Positions 11,917 to 23,400 are shown, counted from the stretch's first letter. The stretch: DNA of 64,000 nt from Vicia villosa (GCF_029867415.1 NW_026705220.1:62001-126000), one strand, 5' to 3'. Made by a program: numbers and translations. The notes: generated by a model from the letters alone, not told the origin.

Positions 11917-12000
11917 GGTATAGAGGCACAAGATCATGGATTTAAAGGTTTAACGAAAACCTTTTTAAATCTTTTGGGTAAAACCCGAGAGACACGTGGC
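11917..12000 (-). promoter_or_regulatory. candidate promoter of the plant-mobile-domain gene
   Basis: On the - strand a weak TATA (CTATACC, 11917-11923) lies about 85 nt before ATG 11835. A G-box/ABRE-like GCCACGTGTC (11991-12000) lies about 70 bp further upstream. The match to consensus at the TATA is poor, so this is a suggestion only. Confidence 0.3.
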
Positions 12001-12257
12001 GGCTGGTGATTTAATCCAACGGCGGTCGAATGAGTTAGCTTCACTCCTAGTATGTAGGAGTAATGATCAGGAAGTAAGGTTAAAACGTGGGAATGTAAGT
12101 TATGAGAAGACATCTTTGAAAATGACAAGACGTTTCGGAAACAGTGTTATCAGTGATTATGACGTTAGTCAGCAGTCTTGGAACTTTCAAGGATCATAAA
12201 AACGAAATCTTATTATGACAAGAAACGCCTATTTCTGTTGATTCTCGAAACAGACAT

Positions 12258-12272
12258 TTATTGGGGGCAATT
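12258..12272 (+). other. polypurine tract of the Tat element
   Basis: TTATTGGGGGCAATT lies directly before the LTR start TGTTAG. It is the expected plus-strand primer site. The same string occurs before the second LTR at 13436-13450. Confidence 0.7.
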
Positions 12273-13264
12273 TGTTAGCTGAAGATTTCGTTTTGTATTG
12301 TTTGTCCTTCGAAGGAGTTGAGAATCGAAGGAAAGATGGTTACTGATGGCCATCCCTTAAAAAGTAGAAAGAATGACTACTCATGGTCATGCTTCGAAAA
12401 ATAAAGACTTCTAAGTTCAATGAAGATGGTGAACGCTGAAAGACTAATGAAAGCATATGTCTTCGGGACTTAGATAAAATTCGTAGAATGTGTATTTAAG
12501 TATTTCTACTTAGCGTGTTTTCGTAGTGTTTTTTAATACACTGCCACGCGTCGAAGACGGACTCAGGCGGGAAGATTTGAAATTCAAAGACGGTTTCGTA
12601 ACTGTCCAATAACAGATGGCTTTGCTGGAAGTTCTGATGAGAAACGTGGCAGCAGATTAGTGTAGGACCGTTAAGGTCGAAACTAGTATAAATAGGGGTC
12701 TTAATGTTAGGATTCCGTGTGTTCATTTTGTACAAATCACTCACATATATACTCAAGTATCAAGCGTTAAGAGAAAGAGTTCGCTGAGAAAATGTACGTA
12801 TGACACCACCATTTTAATACATGTGTATTATATTCCATTTTCGAATATATTTCAGAATTACTGCATTCCAGTTATTTCTTGTCATTTACATTCCTGTATC
12901 TTTATTTTAATATCACTTACTTTCGAATTTACTTTCATGTTCATTTACCTTAAAACTCTTTAACGTTTCTGCAGTTTAAATTCTTTATGTGTTAACAAGT
13001 CTTTAAGTTTAATATGTTATGTTACTTCCCTTTTCGTTGAAGTTGCAATTACTAATAACAAAGTAAATTATCAAGACCATTTGTTCTTTGATCGAACAAC
13101 GCTTATCAAAGAAGACAAATTATGAATATGATTCGACAAAATATTGAAAACAATCTTCTTGACTATGTGTCCTAGGATCAATCTAGTCGATCCTGCGAGT
13201 AACCAAATCATATTTATTATAGTTTGGAAGACTAGCGGTTGTTTACCGGAAATCACCGTAAACA
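12273..13264 (+). repeat. 3' LTR of the Tat element (992 bp)
   Basis: Starts TGTTAGCTGAAG behind the polypurine tract and ends CACCGTAAACA, giving TG...CA ends. It contains a TATA box TATAAATA at 12687-12694 in U3, with GACGCGTCG-type and repeated TCGAAG words upstream. A partner LTR with the same start and end words lies at 13451-14256. The 5' copy is outside the window. Confidence 0.8.
12687..12694 (+). promoter_or_regulatory. LTR TATA box
   Basis: TATAAATA followed by GGGG in the middle of the 3' LTR. The second LTR has TATAAAT at the equivalent place (13814-13820), which supports it as the U3 promoter. Confidence 0.6.
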
Positions 13265-14256
13265 CTTATTAGGGGTTATCATTTTGCAATTTTTCGTGCA
13301 TGTTTTGATAGGAAGTTTGGACTTGTGGTCATAATGACCATGACGTCACGAGTTTGAAAAGACATTGAAAGACCTAGTTGTCGAAATCAAATTCGTAAGA
13401 AATGCCCATTTCTGCATAAATTTCAAAATAGACATTTATTGGGGGCAATTTATTAGCTGAAGATTTCGACAGGCGAAAGAGGATTTGGTTGTAAAGAACA
13501 TACCTCGAAGGGAGGCATGGAACATGGCTTCGAAGGCCATTCGGGATTTTTTTGTGTAAAAGGGGCTTTACCTTGCGAAGCGAACTTTAGTTAAATATCT
13601 TAGAAGGCAAAGGGTAAAAGTTAGAATATTTTGGAGCAATTGGAAATTAAGCTTCGACAGCCATGTTGGGTGCGTTTTGGCGCCTCAAGAAGGAGATTTG
13701 AATTCAAACGATTTATCTTATCCAAAATGACGCGTGGAAGTCTTAGAAGATCGAAGAGCATGCAAGCGAAAACGTGGCACTATGCTAGGAAAAGGCCGTT
13801 AGGGTCGAAATAATATAAATTAAGGTCTTAGTGTTAGATTTTAGGGTGTTCAAACCTGTACAAAACTCAATTATACTCAAACTACCAAGTGACGAGAAAC
13901 GAGTGCTGATAATGTACGTGTGAATCTTATGTTAATCAAATTACTTTACAATTTATCAATTCATATTTACATTCAGTAAAGTCTTTATTTTTCTTTATTG
14001 CCTTCGAGTCAATATCTTTGTTTCATTCCTGCACTTTATCTTTTTACCATTCCTACGCTTTATCTTTTACTTTTCAAACATATTTCTTTCATTCTTAAAC
14101 CAAACATAAAACCAAGCCAATAATGAACACAACTCAATCATCAAAATCTCGAAACATAGACTATGTCTTAGGATCAATCTAGCCAATCTTGCGAGTAACT
14201 AATATATTTGTTATTTTGGAAGACTAACGTTTGTTTACGAAATACCACCGTAAACA
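13265..14256 (+). mobile_element. 3' end of a second, related Tat element: polypurine tract and LTR (13451-14256)
   Basis: Bases 13265-13450 resemble the last 190 bp of the first element's internal region and end in the same polypurine tract. 13451-14256 starts TATTAGCTGAAGATTTCG and ends CACCGTAAACA. It is an 806-bp LTR clearly related to, but diverged from, 12273-13264, including a TATAAAT box at 13814. The simplest reading is that the first element inserted just upstream of the polypurine tract of an older relative. Confidence 0.65.
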
Positions 14257-14787
14257 AATACATGGTTATTTGAAGAAAAAAAATCGAAAATTTAACTTTT
14301 AAATTTGAAGTATAAATAGAAGAATTTTTTTCGGAGTAATTGATTTCTTAATAAAAAAACAAGAATTAATCATGTCTTTGAACGCAAATATGACAAATTT
14401 TAAAAAGTATCATCCTACTAAAATTTCAAATGTATTACTCTTATTCAAAATAGTGGACTTAGTTTATGAATCCAAATTGAAAAAGGAAGCTATCTTTTGA
14501 AATTCAAAAAAGTGTATACAAAAAGTTTCAAGATGAGGAAGTATAAAACAAGGGTGCTAATAACATTCTCCTAATAAACGATTTTGAAAGCAACTATCCT
14601 ATTTACAAATTTTCGGGCCGAGCTGGACCGGTTTAATTCAAACCGAGTACCCATGCGCTTCATCCTCCAACCAAACCCGGTTCGAGCAGAAAGTAAAACC
14701 CTGTGTGTTCGAATTGAAACCCTGAGTAGAATCAGTGTTCGTTAGAACCAAAAGCGCTTCTACTCCATAATCACTTATCAACACACA
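14257..14787. other. upstream region of the polymerase epsilon subunit gene
   Basis: AT-rich, no ORF. The last 170 bp are less AT-rich and contain gene-like 5' leader sequence. No convincing TATA box was found, which is common for housekeeping genes. Confidence 0.4.
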
Positions 14788-17700
14788 ATGGCTTCCTCAA
14801 ACAATTCCATAGCAGAAAACAAAAAAGCCAAAAAACCAGAAACCTCAACACCTACCAGCAAAATCAAAAAGGAAAAAGACGTAGAAAAATCCAGTGAGAA
14901 GAAGAAGAAGAACAACGAGGAGATCAAAAGCAACAAGAGTAAGAAACTCAAGTTCGCCAATGGAAATTCCAAAGAAAAAGAAGATAACGGAATAAAACAC
15001 GAGAACGACATTGAAGAAGAAGAAGAAGCGAAAACGAACGTGTTTCCGATGAGTCGAATCAGGACGATAATCAAAGCGGAAATCAGCGATTTGCGTGTTA
15101 CTCAGGAAGCTATATTGGCGATTAACAAGGCTGCGGTATGTTTATGAACATTTATATTTTTTTTGTTGCTATAGTTTTTTTTTTTTTTCGTTTTTTGTTA
15201 TGGATTTTTGATTTAGTGTTTGCGTTTTATTTTTCTTTGCAGGAGAAGTTTCTTGAACAATTGGCTCTGGAAGCTTATGCTTGTTGTGCTCAGGATCGTA
15301 AGAAATATCTAAGTTACAATCACCTATGTAATGTCTCTTTCAATTTCTCTATTTTTTCGTAAGCTATTATGTATTTACTTGCTGCTTAGTTGCTTGTGTA
15401 TTTGAAACTATGTGATTTCCTTTTTGTGCAACGATATGCGAGTGTATGAAGTTAGGGTTAGTCGTAAGGTGATCTTCCTGATTGATATCAATGGGATTTA
15501 TAACTGATTGTTTATTTGGTATTAGTAATTTTTGTTGTTGTTGTAACCTGTAATTTTGCCTGTGTAACTCTGTGAAACTTCATATTGAAGGTGTGCTCGG
15601 CGTCTAGTATGTGTCGGTGTCCGACACTGAATCACATGGTTGCATTTAAATTATTATTTGTGTTTAAGTGGTAGTGTCAATATAGTGTTTGTGTCGATGC
15701 TTCCTAGCCGCTCACCATATGGAATTTAAGGGGTTCCTTTCTTAGTTTTTGTAAAGCTATTAAGCTATAAATATAGAGTAAATGCTTTTGAAGAGAGTGA
15801 TATATTCCGCTTGAACAATTAAGAATTGATGTATGAAACTTATCAATTTTTACCTCCCTATGTATGGTTATCTGTCCGTGTTTCGTATTTGACTATTTGT
15901 TAACTTGTGATTGGTGGTTGACCTGTTTTGTTGTGTTTTCCTGCACAAATATTTGTCTTGAATAACAATGTAGTTAGGACTTGACATTGTTCTTTTGTAT
16001 GCACTTTGAAATGGAACTGCCTGAGTAGAATTCTTAGGCATTATGAGTTGCACTTCTTAGATGAATAATGGGTGGGTGAGGTGAGTTTTTGATAGGAATT
16101 TGGATGAAATCAGCATGAAGTTTTTCCCCCATACTAAAATGTTACCAAGTCTACTCAATCAATCATGTTAAACCTATCAATTCATGGGAGCCCGAGGGCA
16201 TGTCATGTGATATAGTATCCACCTAGTCATTTTATATAGCATTTTGCATGTAAATTTTCTCTCCATGTGATATCAAGTGGGCAGAATTTTTAGTTTCATC
16301 CGTTCACTTCTCAATAATTTCAACCCATTCACTTATAAATATCACCACTTTGTTTTATAAACTATGAAGCTCTGACACGCCAATCAGAAGGCGTGTCCCT
16401 GCACGAGACATGTATCGGACACCGAAACGCGTACGACACGTATCAGACACGTTTTTGAAGTGTCCAATGGAAAATAAAAATAAAAATGCAAACGACACGG
16501 ATAAGACACACTATTTCAAATAACAGACACATCAACCTCTCAAATTCACCGAATTTTAAAAAATAAAAACGTTTTTTACAATTCATTTTCCATTTCTCCA
16601 CTATAAAAAAACTCCTATTCCTTGTTTTTTCATCTTCTCTGTTTGTTTTCATCTTCTTTATTTGTTTTCATCTTTGCCGCATGCCACTTTGCCGCACTCC
16701 GGTATTCCACCGTCGCCCCCGTCAGTATTCCACTCTTTCTCTTCCAATACTCATTCTTTTTCTTTTTTAATTGAAAGTACTCAATTTAAGTCTTTTTTTG
16801 GTTGATTAAGAGTACTAAGTTTAATTATACATACATTCTAGTTCTCATTTTAGACTCTTTATAGATTGTGCTCATAAACTGCATTATTTTATTATTATAT
16901 TAAATATATATCCGTGTCTGTATCCTATATTTTTTACATTAATAGTGTCCTTGTGTCTGTGTCTGGGCTTCATAGTTTATAAATCAATATTCTGATCGAC
17001 ATGAAATAAAATTGACCTATTATTAAGCTAGGGTTAAATGGTGTTGAGCTATGGTAAAAACTAAAAACCATTCAAATTCTTCAATGCTGTGAAATAGAAA
17101 GAGGAATGTGAATGCTTATCTAATCCTTAACTTTGCTCTTTTGTAGAATTTCTGTCATTCCAAGCTATTACAAATATTACCTTCTCTTTCCCTATGCCTT
17201 ATTGAAGAAAATGTCTATCATGAATAAAAAATTGTCAGGTTTTGAAAGCAAAGTAATAAATTCAACTCAATGAGTTAGTTACTGGCATTTAATTCACTGC
17301 AAGCCTTTTGTTTTGATAATTTTGTTCTACCTCTATCAATAAGAGAAAAAGTGAGGAGGGGGAAGTTCAATAACTCAATTTTGTAAAACCTTTTTTTTTG
17401 TGTTTTTGGTCTTCACTTGACAGTGTTAAAATTGAAAATGAACCAAGTCCAACACAATATCTAATATTTAATCCATGGCTTACATGGGTTGTAGAATTGG
17501 TACTTGCTATGTCCATGATAATTGATCCTTGTGCATGTTTATTTGTTTGCTTGGTTATGCATTGTGACTTAAAATTTCCCAATTACTTATTAGACCGTTG
17601 CTGACAATGGCTTTGTGTTTCAGCAAATGTTGTTAGTAAGCAAAAAAGATTCGACTTTCTGTCTGGTAACTTCTTATCCCTGTTGAAACTTTCCCTCAGT

Positions 17701-17860
17701 AACTATTGAAATATTTGAAGTTTACTCTTCCATGTATTTATTTAGCACTAATTAAAAAGATTCCTGCACTGCGTTTGCTTGTCTAGATTTTGTTCCTGAG
17801 AAAGTGAAAGCTGAGGATGCATTAAGAGAGACAATCTCAAGAGGGGAAAGAGGCGGTTAG
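14788..17860 (+). CDS. DPB3-1: DNA polymerase epsilon histone-fold subunit, DPB3-1/NF-YC10 type (182 aa, four exons)
   Basis: Exons are 14788-15135, 15243-15327, 17624-17665 and 17787-17860, with GT...AG introns and phases 0, 1, 1 that join into one frame ending in TAG. The first 85 residues are a low-complexity Lys/Glu/Ser-rich tail. Residues about 87-165 are a histone fold of the CBFD/NF-YB/HMF family (FPMSRIRTIIKAE, RVTQEAILAINKAAEKFLEQ across the first junction, KYLSYNHLSNVV across the second, then FDFLSDFVPEKV). This matches the small polymerase epsilon subunit POLE4/Dpb3. Plant DPB3-1 is also called NF-YC10 and can act with NF-YA/NF-YB and DREB2A in heat response. Such subunits pair with a second histone-fold protein (DPB4/NF-YB-like). 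The gene appears intact. The exact paralogue is not certain from sequence alone. Confidence 0.85.
16354..16983. mobile_element. 630-bp MITE-like element in intron 2 of DPB3-1
   Basis: A perfect 16-bp inverted repeat, TTATAAACTATGAAGC at 16355-16370 and its complement at 16967-16982, extends to about 25 bp with two mismatches. Inside the left end are several gacacg/cgtgtc words. I found no convincing target-site duplication. The rest of this 2.3-kb intron shows no other gene. Confidence 0.6.
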
Positions 17861-18560
17861 GAAATGTAAAGCAAAGATAATTGATAATCTAATTCTGTAC
17901 TTTTGTTTAATCTGTTACATTCTGGAATGGAAATATGTATGATGGTGAGTAATGCACTGTCTTGCATTTCCATCATGTATTTACCTTTTCTTTAATGTCC
18001 CATTCTCTTATGGTTAGGTATTTTTTTCCAGGGATTATGCATACTCCATGCCTGACATTGCTTTATCAGCATGCCTGTAATTTTTTGTTTTCATCTTAAT
18101 TGTATTGAAAATTTGGTAACATATGAACTTGTATCAGTATGCCGCCCAAATATGAACTTGTAGTCAAGTATAAAACACTAACATTCTGCACTTATGTTAA
18201 TCCCTGCTTCATTCTGAGTTTCAAACAAATTCTGTTTTGTTTCAGCAACAACATTTGATAATATCTGAAAGTACAAAGTATGCAGATTTGAAACATAATC
18301 TGTCAGTTGTATAAACCAAAATTTTGTCAACTGTAACTACAACTCATTTGAGTTTCAGAATTCAAAGTATTTCATATTCCTTCTTTGTTTGAAACCTTAA
18401 ATTTACCAGCACTGAACACATTTCTCATACTTTTCTCTTGCGTTTTCTTGTTTGTGAAAAATCCATTTTTATTGAAAAATTAGAAATATCGCAACCTTAG
18501 AGATACCCCCTCTAATCAACAAGAAAACTAGATTAATATAACATACTAACGACAGAACTT
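17861..18560. other. 3' flank of DPB3-1
   Basis: No ORF or structured repeat seen. AT-rich sequence that should include the 3' UTR. Confidence 0.4.
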
Positions 18561-18820
18561 GAAAAATTAGAAATCTTGCCAACTACTGAGAACATAACTG
18601 TACTCCAGACTCACCCGAACTCACCCTTTGACTGGGAACTCTGGACCTTTGAAAAATTAGAAATCTTGCCAACTACCATAAGACTAGGCATGACAACATA
18701 ATCGTACTCTGGGAACTCCAGACCTTGTAAAATTAGAAATCTTGCCAACTACCATACGACTATGCATGACAACATAACCGTACTCGAGAGCCACCCGAAC
18801 TCACCCTATGACTGGGTTTG
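18561..18820. repeat. three imperfect tandem units of about 76-90 bp
   Basis: Units start near 18561, 18651 and 18727, each with (A)AAATTAGAAATCTTGCC, then AACTAC. They share the words CCCGAACTCACCC and GACTGGG. The unit lengths differ by internal deletion. Confidence 0.7.
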
Positions 18821-18925
18821 AATGTTCTCTGATAAAATATAAATTGATATTTTGATTTGTAATTTAGTATTTTAAATATTTGAAATGTATTTTTGAAATT
18901 TTTTTCTATTGTTTTATTTTATTAT

Positions 18926-19089
18926 GGGTTAAATAAGTTTTTGGTCCCTATAAATATTGCAGTTTCATTTTTAGTCCCTCCCTGCCTTTAGGCAACGGGT
19001 TTTACAAAAAAACCACCGTTGCCTAAAAGCCGAGAGGGACTAAAAATGAAAACTGCAATATTTATAGAGACCAAAAACTTATTTAACCC
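18926..19089. mobile_element. 164-bp foldback MITE with 9-bp target duplication (Mutator type)
   Basis: Almost the whole element is one inverted repeat, starting GGGTTAAATAAGTTTTTGG and ending with its complement, with a short centre near 19000. It is flanked on both sides by TTTTATTAT (18917-18925 and 19090-19098), a perfect 9-bp duplication, as expected for Mutator-like elements. Confidence 0.8.
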
Positions 19090-19098
19090 TTTTATTAT

Positions 19099-20330
19099 TG
19101 GTAATTAATTTGATGTTAGGAAAAATGAATATTTCTATTAAAAAAATTGATTTCACTATATGGATGGTGGCGGGGCAGGGATGCCCGAACCTATTTAAAA
19201 CGAGTTTGAGTTTTAATTCTTCATTTCCATTGAAGATTGGGGCAAAAAACAAAAATTGTTCGGAGATTCGGGTTTAAGTATGGGGAGGTAAAAACCGTCT
19301 CCCGTCCGTCCCGTAGCCCATACGTTGTGTTCTAATGAATTGCTAAATTAAAAGTTGATCATTGTGAACATATTTTCACATGTTTCTATCTAAAGTATTG
19401 ACTCAAATCTAGCCTAACAATCTATGTTGACATTCAAACAGACCCGAAAATGAGATATACAGACAGTGGTCCAGCTTGCAAAATTGTTAAATGTCAATGG
19501 TGATGACTGATGGCTATCTCCATCCAATTTCTTAAATGAATTACTATTTACCTGAAGTAGACCTCTCAACAGTTCTCACAGACCATGGTGCTAATAAAAT
19601 ATTCTGTGCAGCTGACTTTACCTCAGCAGAAATGTTCTACATATGTCATCATCCATTTTGAAGTTAATTAGTACATTCACATTTCTCATTAAAATCAATT
19701 GAAAAAACATCTAACAATTACAGTAACACACTTATTTTTAGAAACTATACCATAACAGAAATTTCCATCACCTTTAAATAACTATCTGTTAATCCATCAC
19801 TCTTCCACAACAAACATATTTATGTTAACAAACTTAATCAGCACAGTCCCACTGGCAATAAACACCAAACTAGCACTAATAATGCATCGTAGTTCAAAGG
19901 CCAACATCAACAAAATTGATTCAAGTATAACCCACTTCATGTTTCTCACACAAACCTAATAATATCATCAAACATCATCAAAATGTGCTTTAAAAGTAAA
20001 ATTATTAAGACTTGTTCCTTAAGTTACCAGAAATCACTTGATTTTTGTTGCTATTTCAGAAAATTACAATTTACAAGTTACCAGCAAAGTATTGATCATA
20101 GAGCTATTTTTTTCTTCTTTTGTTTTTTGCTTCCTGATATTTCAAGCAAAATATACATCAAATTAGCCTAACTTTGATACACCACCTTTCATTGATGTGT
20201 ATGCTGACAATTAAAGCTTCTAAAGAAACACTTCACCAAACTTCAAGGAAAAAAACTTTTCATGTTTCTTTATATTTCATTCCCTCCACCACTTCTTCAA
20301 GCATCAACACACTTCTTCTTCTCACAAAAC
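19099..20330. other. intergenic region upstream of the FLA gene
   Basis: No gene seen. AT-rich, with the likely FLA promoter in its last few hundred bases. TTTATATTTC near 20268 is a possible weak TATA box, 60 bp before the chosen ATG. Confidence 0.35.
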
Positions 20331-21086
20331 ATGGTGATGATGAAGCATTATTTCTTCTCTCTCACACTTCTTCTAATGGTTTTTGTCTCTTCCACTACAA
20401 TTCTAGCTCAGAAATCACCTGCTCCGGCACCATCTGCTGATTCACCCCCGACGGACATTATAAGAATCCTCAAAAAGGCGGGAGGGTACACCACGCTAAT
20501 CCGTCTTCTCAAGACGACACAAGTATCCACCCAAATCAACTCTCAACTCTTAAACTCGAACGGCGGTTTGACCTTGTTTGCAGCGAACGATAATGCTTTT
20601 TCAAGCCTTAAACCGGGTTTCCTCAATTCACTTAGCGATGAACAAAAGAACAAGCTCATCCAATTCCACTTGCTACCTACATTTGTAGCAATATCGAATT
20701 TCGACACTCTTAGCAACCCGGTAAGAACACAGGCGGGTGATGATCCGTATAGGTTGGCGCTGAATGTAACAAGTTCAGGAAACCAAGTGAACATAACGAC
20801 TGGCATTGTTAATGTCACGGTTGGTGGAACTGTTTACACCGATCACCAGCTCGCGGTTTACCAGGTCGACAAGGTGCTCCTTCCTCGGGACTTCTTTGTT
20901 GCTAAGCCTCCTGCACCGGCTCCAGCGCCTGAAAAGGCGAAGACATCGTCTAAGAAGAAATCTACTGACAGCGCTGAAGTTCCAAGCGGAAACGACGATT
21001 CTGGCGCTTTTACTGTGAAACAGCGGCGTCTGATGTTGGTTCCTGTTGCATTTGCTACAATGATAGTAGCATTACTTTCAGGGTGA
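20331..21086 (+). CDS. fasciclin-like arabinogalactan protein (251 aa)
   Basis: Cell-surface glycoprotein of the FLA11/FLA12 kind, thought to act in cell-wall structure, often in secondary walls. ATG 20331 is preferred over the upstream in-frame ATG 20262 because it gives a signal peptide directly (MVMMKHYFFS, then a hydrophobic core, cut near residue 26). Next come an AGP glycomodule (SPAPAPS) and a single FAS1 domain (about 40-175) with the H1-like box LTLFAANDNAF, the FHLLP stretch and the H2-like VYQVDKVLLP. A second Pro/Ala run (PPAPAPAPE) follows, then a Ser/Lys spacer and a hydrophobic C-terminus (about the last 20 residues) typical of a GPI-anchor signal. N-glycosylation sites NVT, NIT and NVT are present. 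One exon, intact; which member of the family is uncertain. Confidence 0.9.
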   Translation: MVMMKHYFFSLTLLLMVFVSSTTILAQKSPAPAPSADSPPTDIIRILKKAGGYTTLIRLLKTTQVSTQINSQLLNSNGGLTLFAANDNAFSSLKPGFLNSLSDEQKNKLIQFHLLPTFVAISNFDTLSNPVRTQAGDDPYRLALNVTSSGNQVNITTGIVNVTVGGTVYTDHQLAVYQVDKVLLPRDFFVAKPPAPAPAPEKAKTSSKKKSTDSAEVPSGNDDSGAFTVKQRRLMLVPVAFATMIVALLSG

Positions 21087-21606
21087 AGATGATCATATGT
21101 CAAAGGTTAATTAAAGATGAAGTGACCATGCAATTGGGGAGGGTTAATTGATCTACAATTTGTAGATTTATATATAGTGCTTTTTCAATTATTGTCTTGT
21201 TATTTTTTGTTTATTTCTTGTTTCTCATTTGAATCAAATCAGTTTGTATGTATGCTGCTGTTAAAAGAAAAAAGCAATGATCTATGCTAAATTGAGAAAG
21301 CTTCCTATGAAAAAACCAGTAATCCTAAAATCTTATGTTATTAAGCCTTTTAAGAATTTAACAATGTCATGATCAAAAGTAAGTTACCGAAGGGCTTGTG
21401 TTTACATTGATTATGTTGCATGTTTTGTTTCTTGTTAATTCAACCACTTTAAATTATAATTTTTATAAGAAATATATTCGATGATTGATCATTATTGATG
21501 GACTCAAGTCTCTTATGCACATGAGTGGTAAGATAAAGAATGAAAATAAATCATACTAATCATAACTCATCAACAACAATAAGCAAGTCTTATTTCACTT
21601 ATTTCA
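21087..21606. other. 3' flank of the FLA gene
   Basis: No gene seen. AT-rich 3' UTR and intergenic sequence. Confidence 0.4.
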
Positions 21607-21981
21607 CTAAGTAGAATCGAAGACTACATGGATTAACTTCTGCCATAATGTTCTATCCATGATTATGCTTCTCTCTAAATCGTTAATCTCTGTATCTTTC
21701 GTAATGATTTCTTTTATAATTTTTCTAGGTTTGCATGTATCTCTAATTCTTTGACTATCTTCATCTGATCTACTCTCCTTATTCACATAATCTATAAATC
21801 TTCTCTTTATATGCCCAAACCACCTAAGTCTGTTTTCCACTCGCTTTTCTACTACATGTCCTACCCCAACACTCTCTAATATTGTCATTTCTAATCTTAT
21901 CCTATTTAGTCTTACCACACATTGTTGCACCTCAAAATTTGCCCTCCAGAATTTTACTTTTATCTGGCTTAGACTTTGCAT
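21607..21981 (-). pseudogene. LINE reverse-transcriptase C-terminal remnant
   Basis: The 124-aa frame contains VGHVVEKRVENRLRWFGHIKRR and later IIMDRTLWQKLIHV. These match the conserved C-terminal tail of plant L1-type polyproteins (an ENRLRWFGHV word followed by a D-R-x-x-W-R-x-x-I-H word). Only this piece is present; no RT core or poly(A) tail was found. Confidence 0.7.
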
Positions 21982-22069
21982 ATTATCATTAAGTCATGTG
22001 CATATCATGCATTTCATTGAATAAGGCATGGGTTCAAGGAATCAACATTTACGCAAGATGTTAGGGTTG

Positions 22070-22565
22070 TGTCATACCCCAGTTTTACCCCGCGCATGTC
22101 ATTCATTTTTGCAGTGTCGCATTCGTTTTCGTGTGCATTCAATCATCGCATTTTGACATACTTTTAAAAAAATTAGACTTTTATTAAAGTAAGCAAAAAT
22201 AGTTGTATTTTCCATCTTTGCATATTTTTTATTCGGGTTACCATTTATTGATTTTTTTTTATTTAGACAAATTAATAGATTTTTATTTTTATTATTATCT
22301 TTTAGAAAATATATCAAAAATATGTGCTTTAATTTTTAGTTTAATTTTATTTAAAAATATAATAAAAATGATTCGTTTTAAATATTTAATTTAATTTTAT
22401 TAAGATTTAGTAAGTTTTTGTTTATTTATTTTAGATTTAATTTTAGTTTTTTATTATTAGTTTCAAAAAAATATATGCAATTTTTTTTTGATTTTATTTA
22501 GGGGTGTGTTTTAGGCCCATCTTGCATTCTGAAAAACCCATGTTTTTTTAACCTAGAAAACGCTA
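22070..22565 (+). repeat. truncated LTR start, Ogre-like family
   Basis: Begins TGTCATACCCCAGTTTTACC, close to the TGTTATACCCC start of the solo LTR at 57097. It runs into very AT-rich sequence and ends before the Helitron-like terminus at 22587. Confidence 0.45.
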
Positions 22566-22586
22566 AAGAAGACACTATAAAGACAA

Positions 22587-23400
22587 CTAGTAACAAACCC
22601 GTGCGTTCGCACGGGTTCTGGTACGGGACGCGCATTTGTTTCAGATATATATTTTTTAATAAAAAATGTTTGATTACTCGTGAAAAAATAATAATTGAAC
22701 GTATAATTAATAAAAAATATTTTGATCAGTAACTTCATGTCCCGTTAATAATTAATATTTTGATTAATAACTTCATGTCCCATTAATAATTAATATTTTG
22801 ATCAATAACTTCATGTTCTCGTATACAAATATTAGTTTGATCAATAACTTCATGTCCTCGTGTACCTTAAAAAATATTTTGATCAGTAACTTCAAGTCCC
22901 GTTAATAATCAATATTTTGATCAGTAACTTCATGTCCCGTTAATAATCAATATTTTGATCAATAACTTCATGTTCCCTTGAACAAAAGTTTTAGTAAAAC
23001 ATAATCTTATTTTTGCATCACATTTTATACACTAAAACTAACTTAAAAAATTTACAAATTGTAAAATTGATCTACGTTTTAAGTTCATTCACAAAATTAT
23101 TGGCCTTAAAATCACTTACTACCAAATTCATTAAATGATTATTATGATAGTGAATGATAAAAAATTTAAAAACAATTATTAATTGTAGAAGGTAAAGTAA
23201 ACGGTTTTAAGTATTAAAATCAATCTCTTAGTTATTCCCCTCATAAATTATAGAAGGTAAAATAAAAGAAGTATTTGAGTATGAGTTTAGAGAAAGTTGT
23301 ATAGGGAAGGTAAATGAAAGGTATAATATCCTTTTATATAATTTCTTTAAACTCGTGACTACGTCAGAGTATTGGTATAGTAGTTTCATTTAAACTCATA
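22587..23400 (-). mobile_element. Helitron-like element, 3' terminus at 22587 (5' end not located)
   Basis: On the - strand the sequence ends in a perfect 10-bp stem hairpin, AACCCGTGCG with a 2-base loop (22596-22617), then five bases and CTAG, followed by T. That is the canonical Helitron 3' end. A second, degenerate hairpin of the same kind lies at 23404-23422. No Rep/helicase ORF is present, so it would be non-autonomous. The right boundary is a guess. Confidence 0.5.
22718..22990. repeat. minisatellite, seven units of about 39-42 bp
   Basis: Seven copies of TTTTGATCAGTAACTTCATG variants followed by an AT-rich spacer (TTAATAATTAATA). They start near 22719, 22757, 22796, 22834, 22876, 22916 and 22955 and lie inside the Helitron-like segment. 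Confidence 0.75.

Larger units (their letters stand above)
1..13264 (+). mobile_element. Tat-lineage Ty3/gypsy LTR retrotransposon with antisense genes, 5' end outside the window
   Basis: The order seen is gag, aspartic protease, reverse transcriptase, RNase H, a second (archaeal-type) RNase H, integrase, a 5.9-kb region with two genes on the opposite strand, polypurine tract, and 3' LTR. The second RNase H plus extra antisense ORFs between integrase and the 3' LTR is the known signature of the plant Tat lineage. The 5' LTR, primer-binding site and gag start lie before base 1, so LTR-LTR divergence and the left target-site duplication cannot be read. Coding parts are largely open, with one in-frame TAG between gag and protease and a +1 frame step between protease and RT. 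This suggests a fairly young copy. Confidence 0.9.

Noticed and set aside
16340..17000. Target-site duplication for the intronic MITE
   Set aside because: I compared 5 to 10 bp on both sides of the inverted repeats and found no convincing match, so none is claimed.
20262..20330. Upstream ATG as start of the FLA protein
   Set aside because: It would add 23 residues before a complete signal peptide; the ATG at 20331 gives a normal FLA N-terminus.
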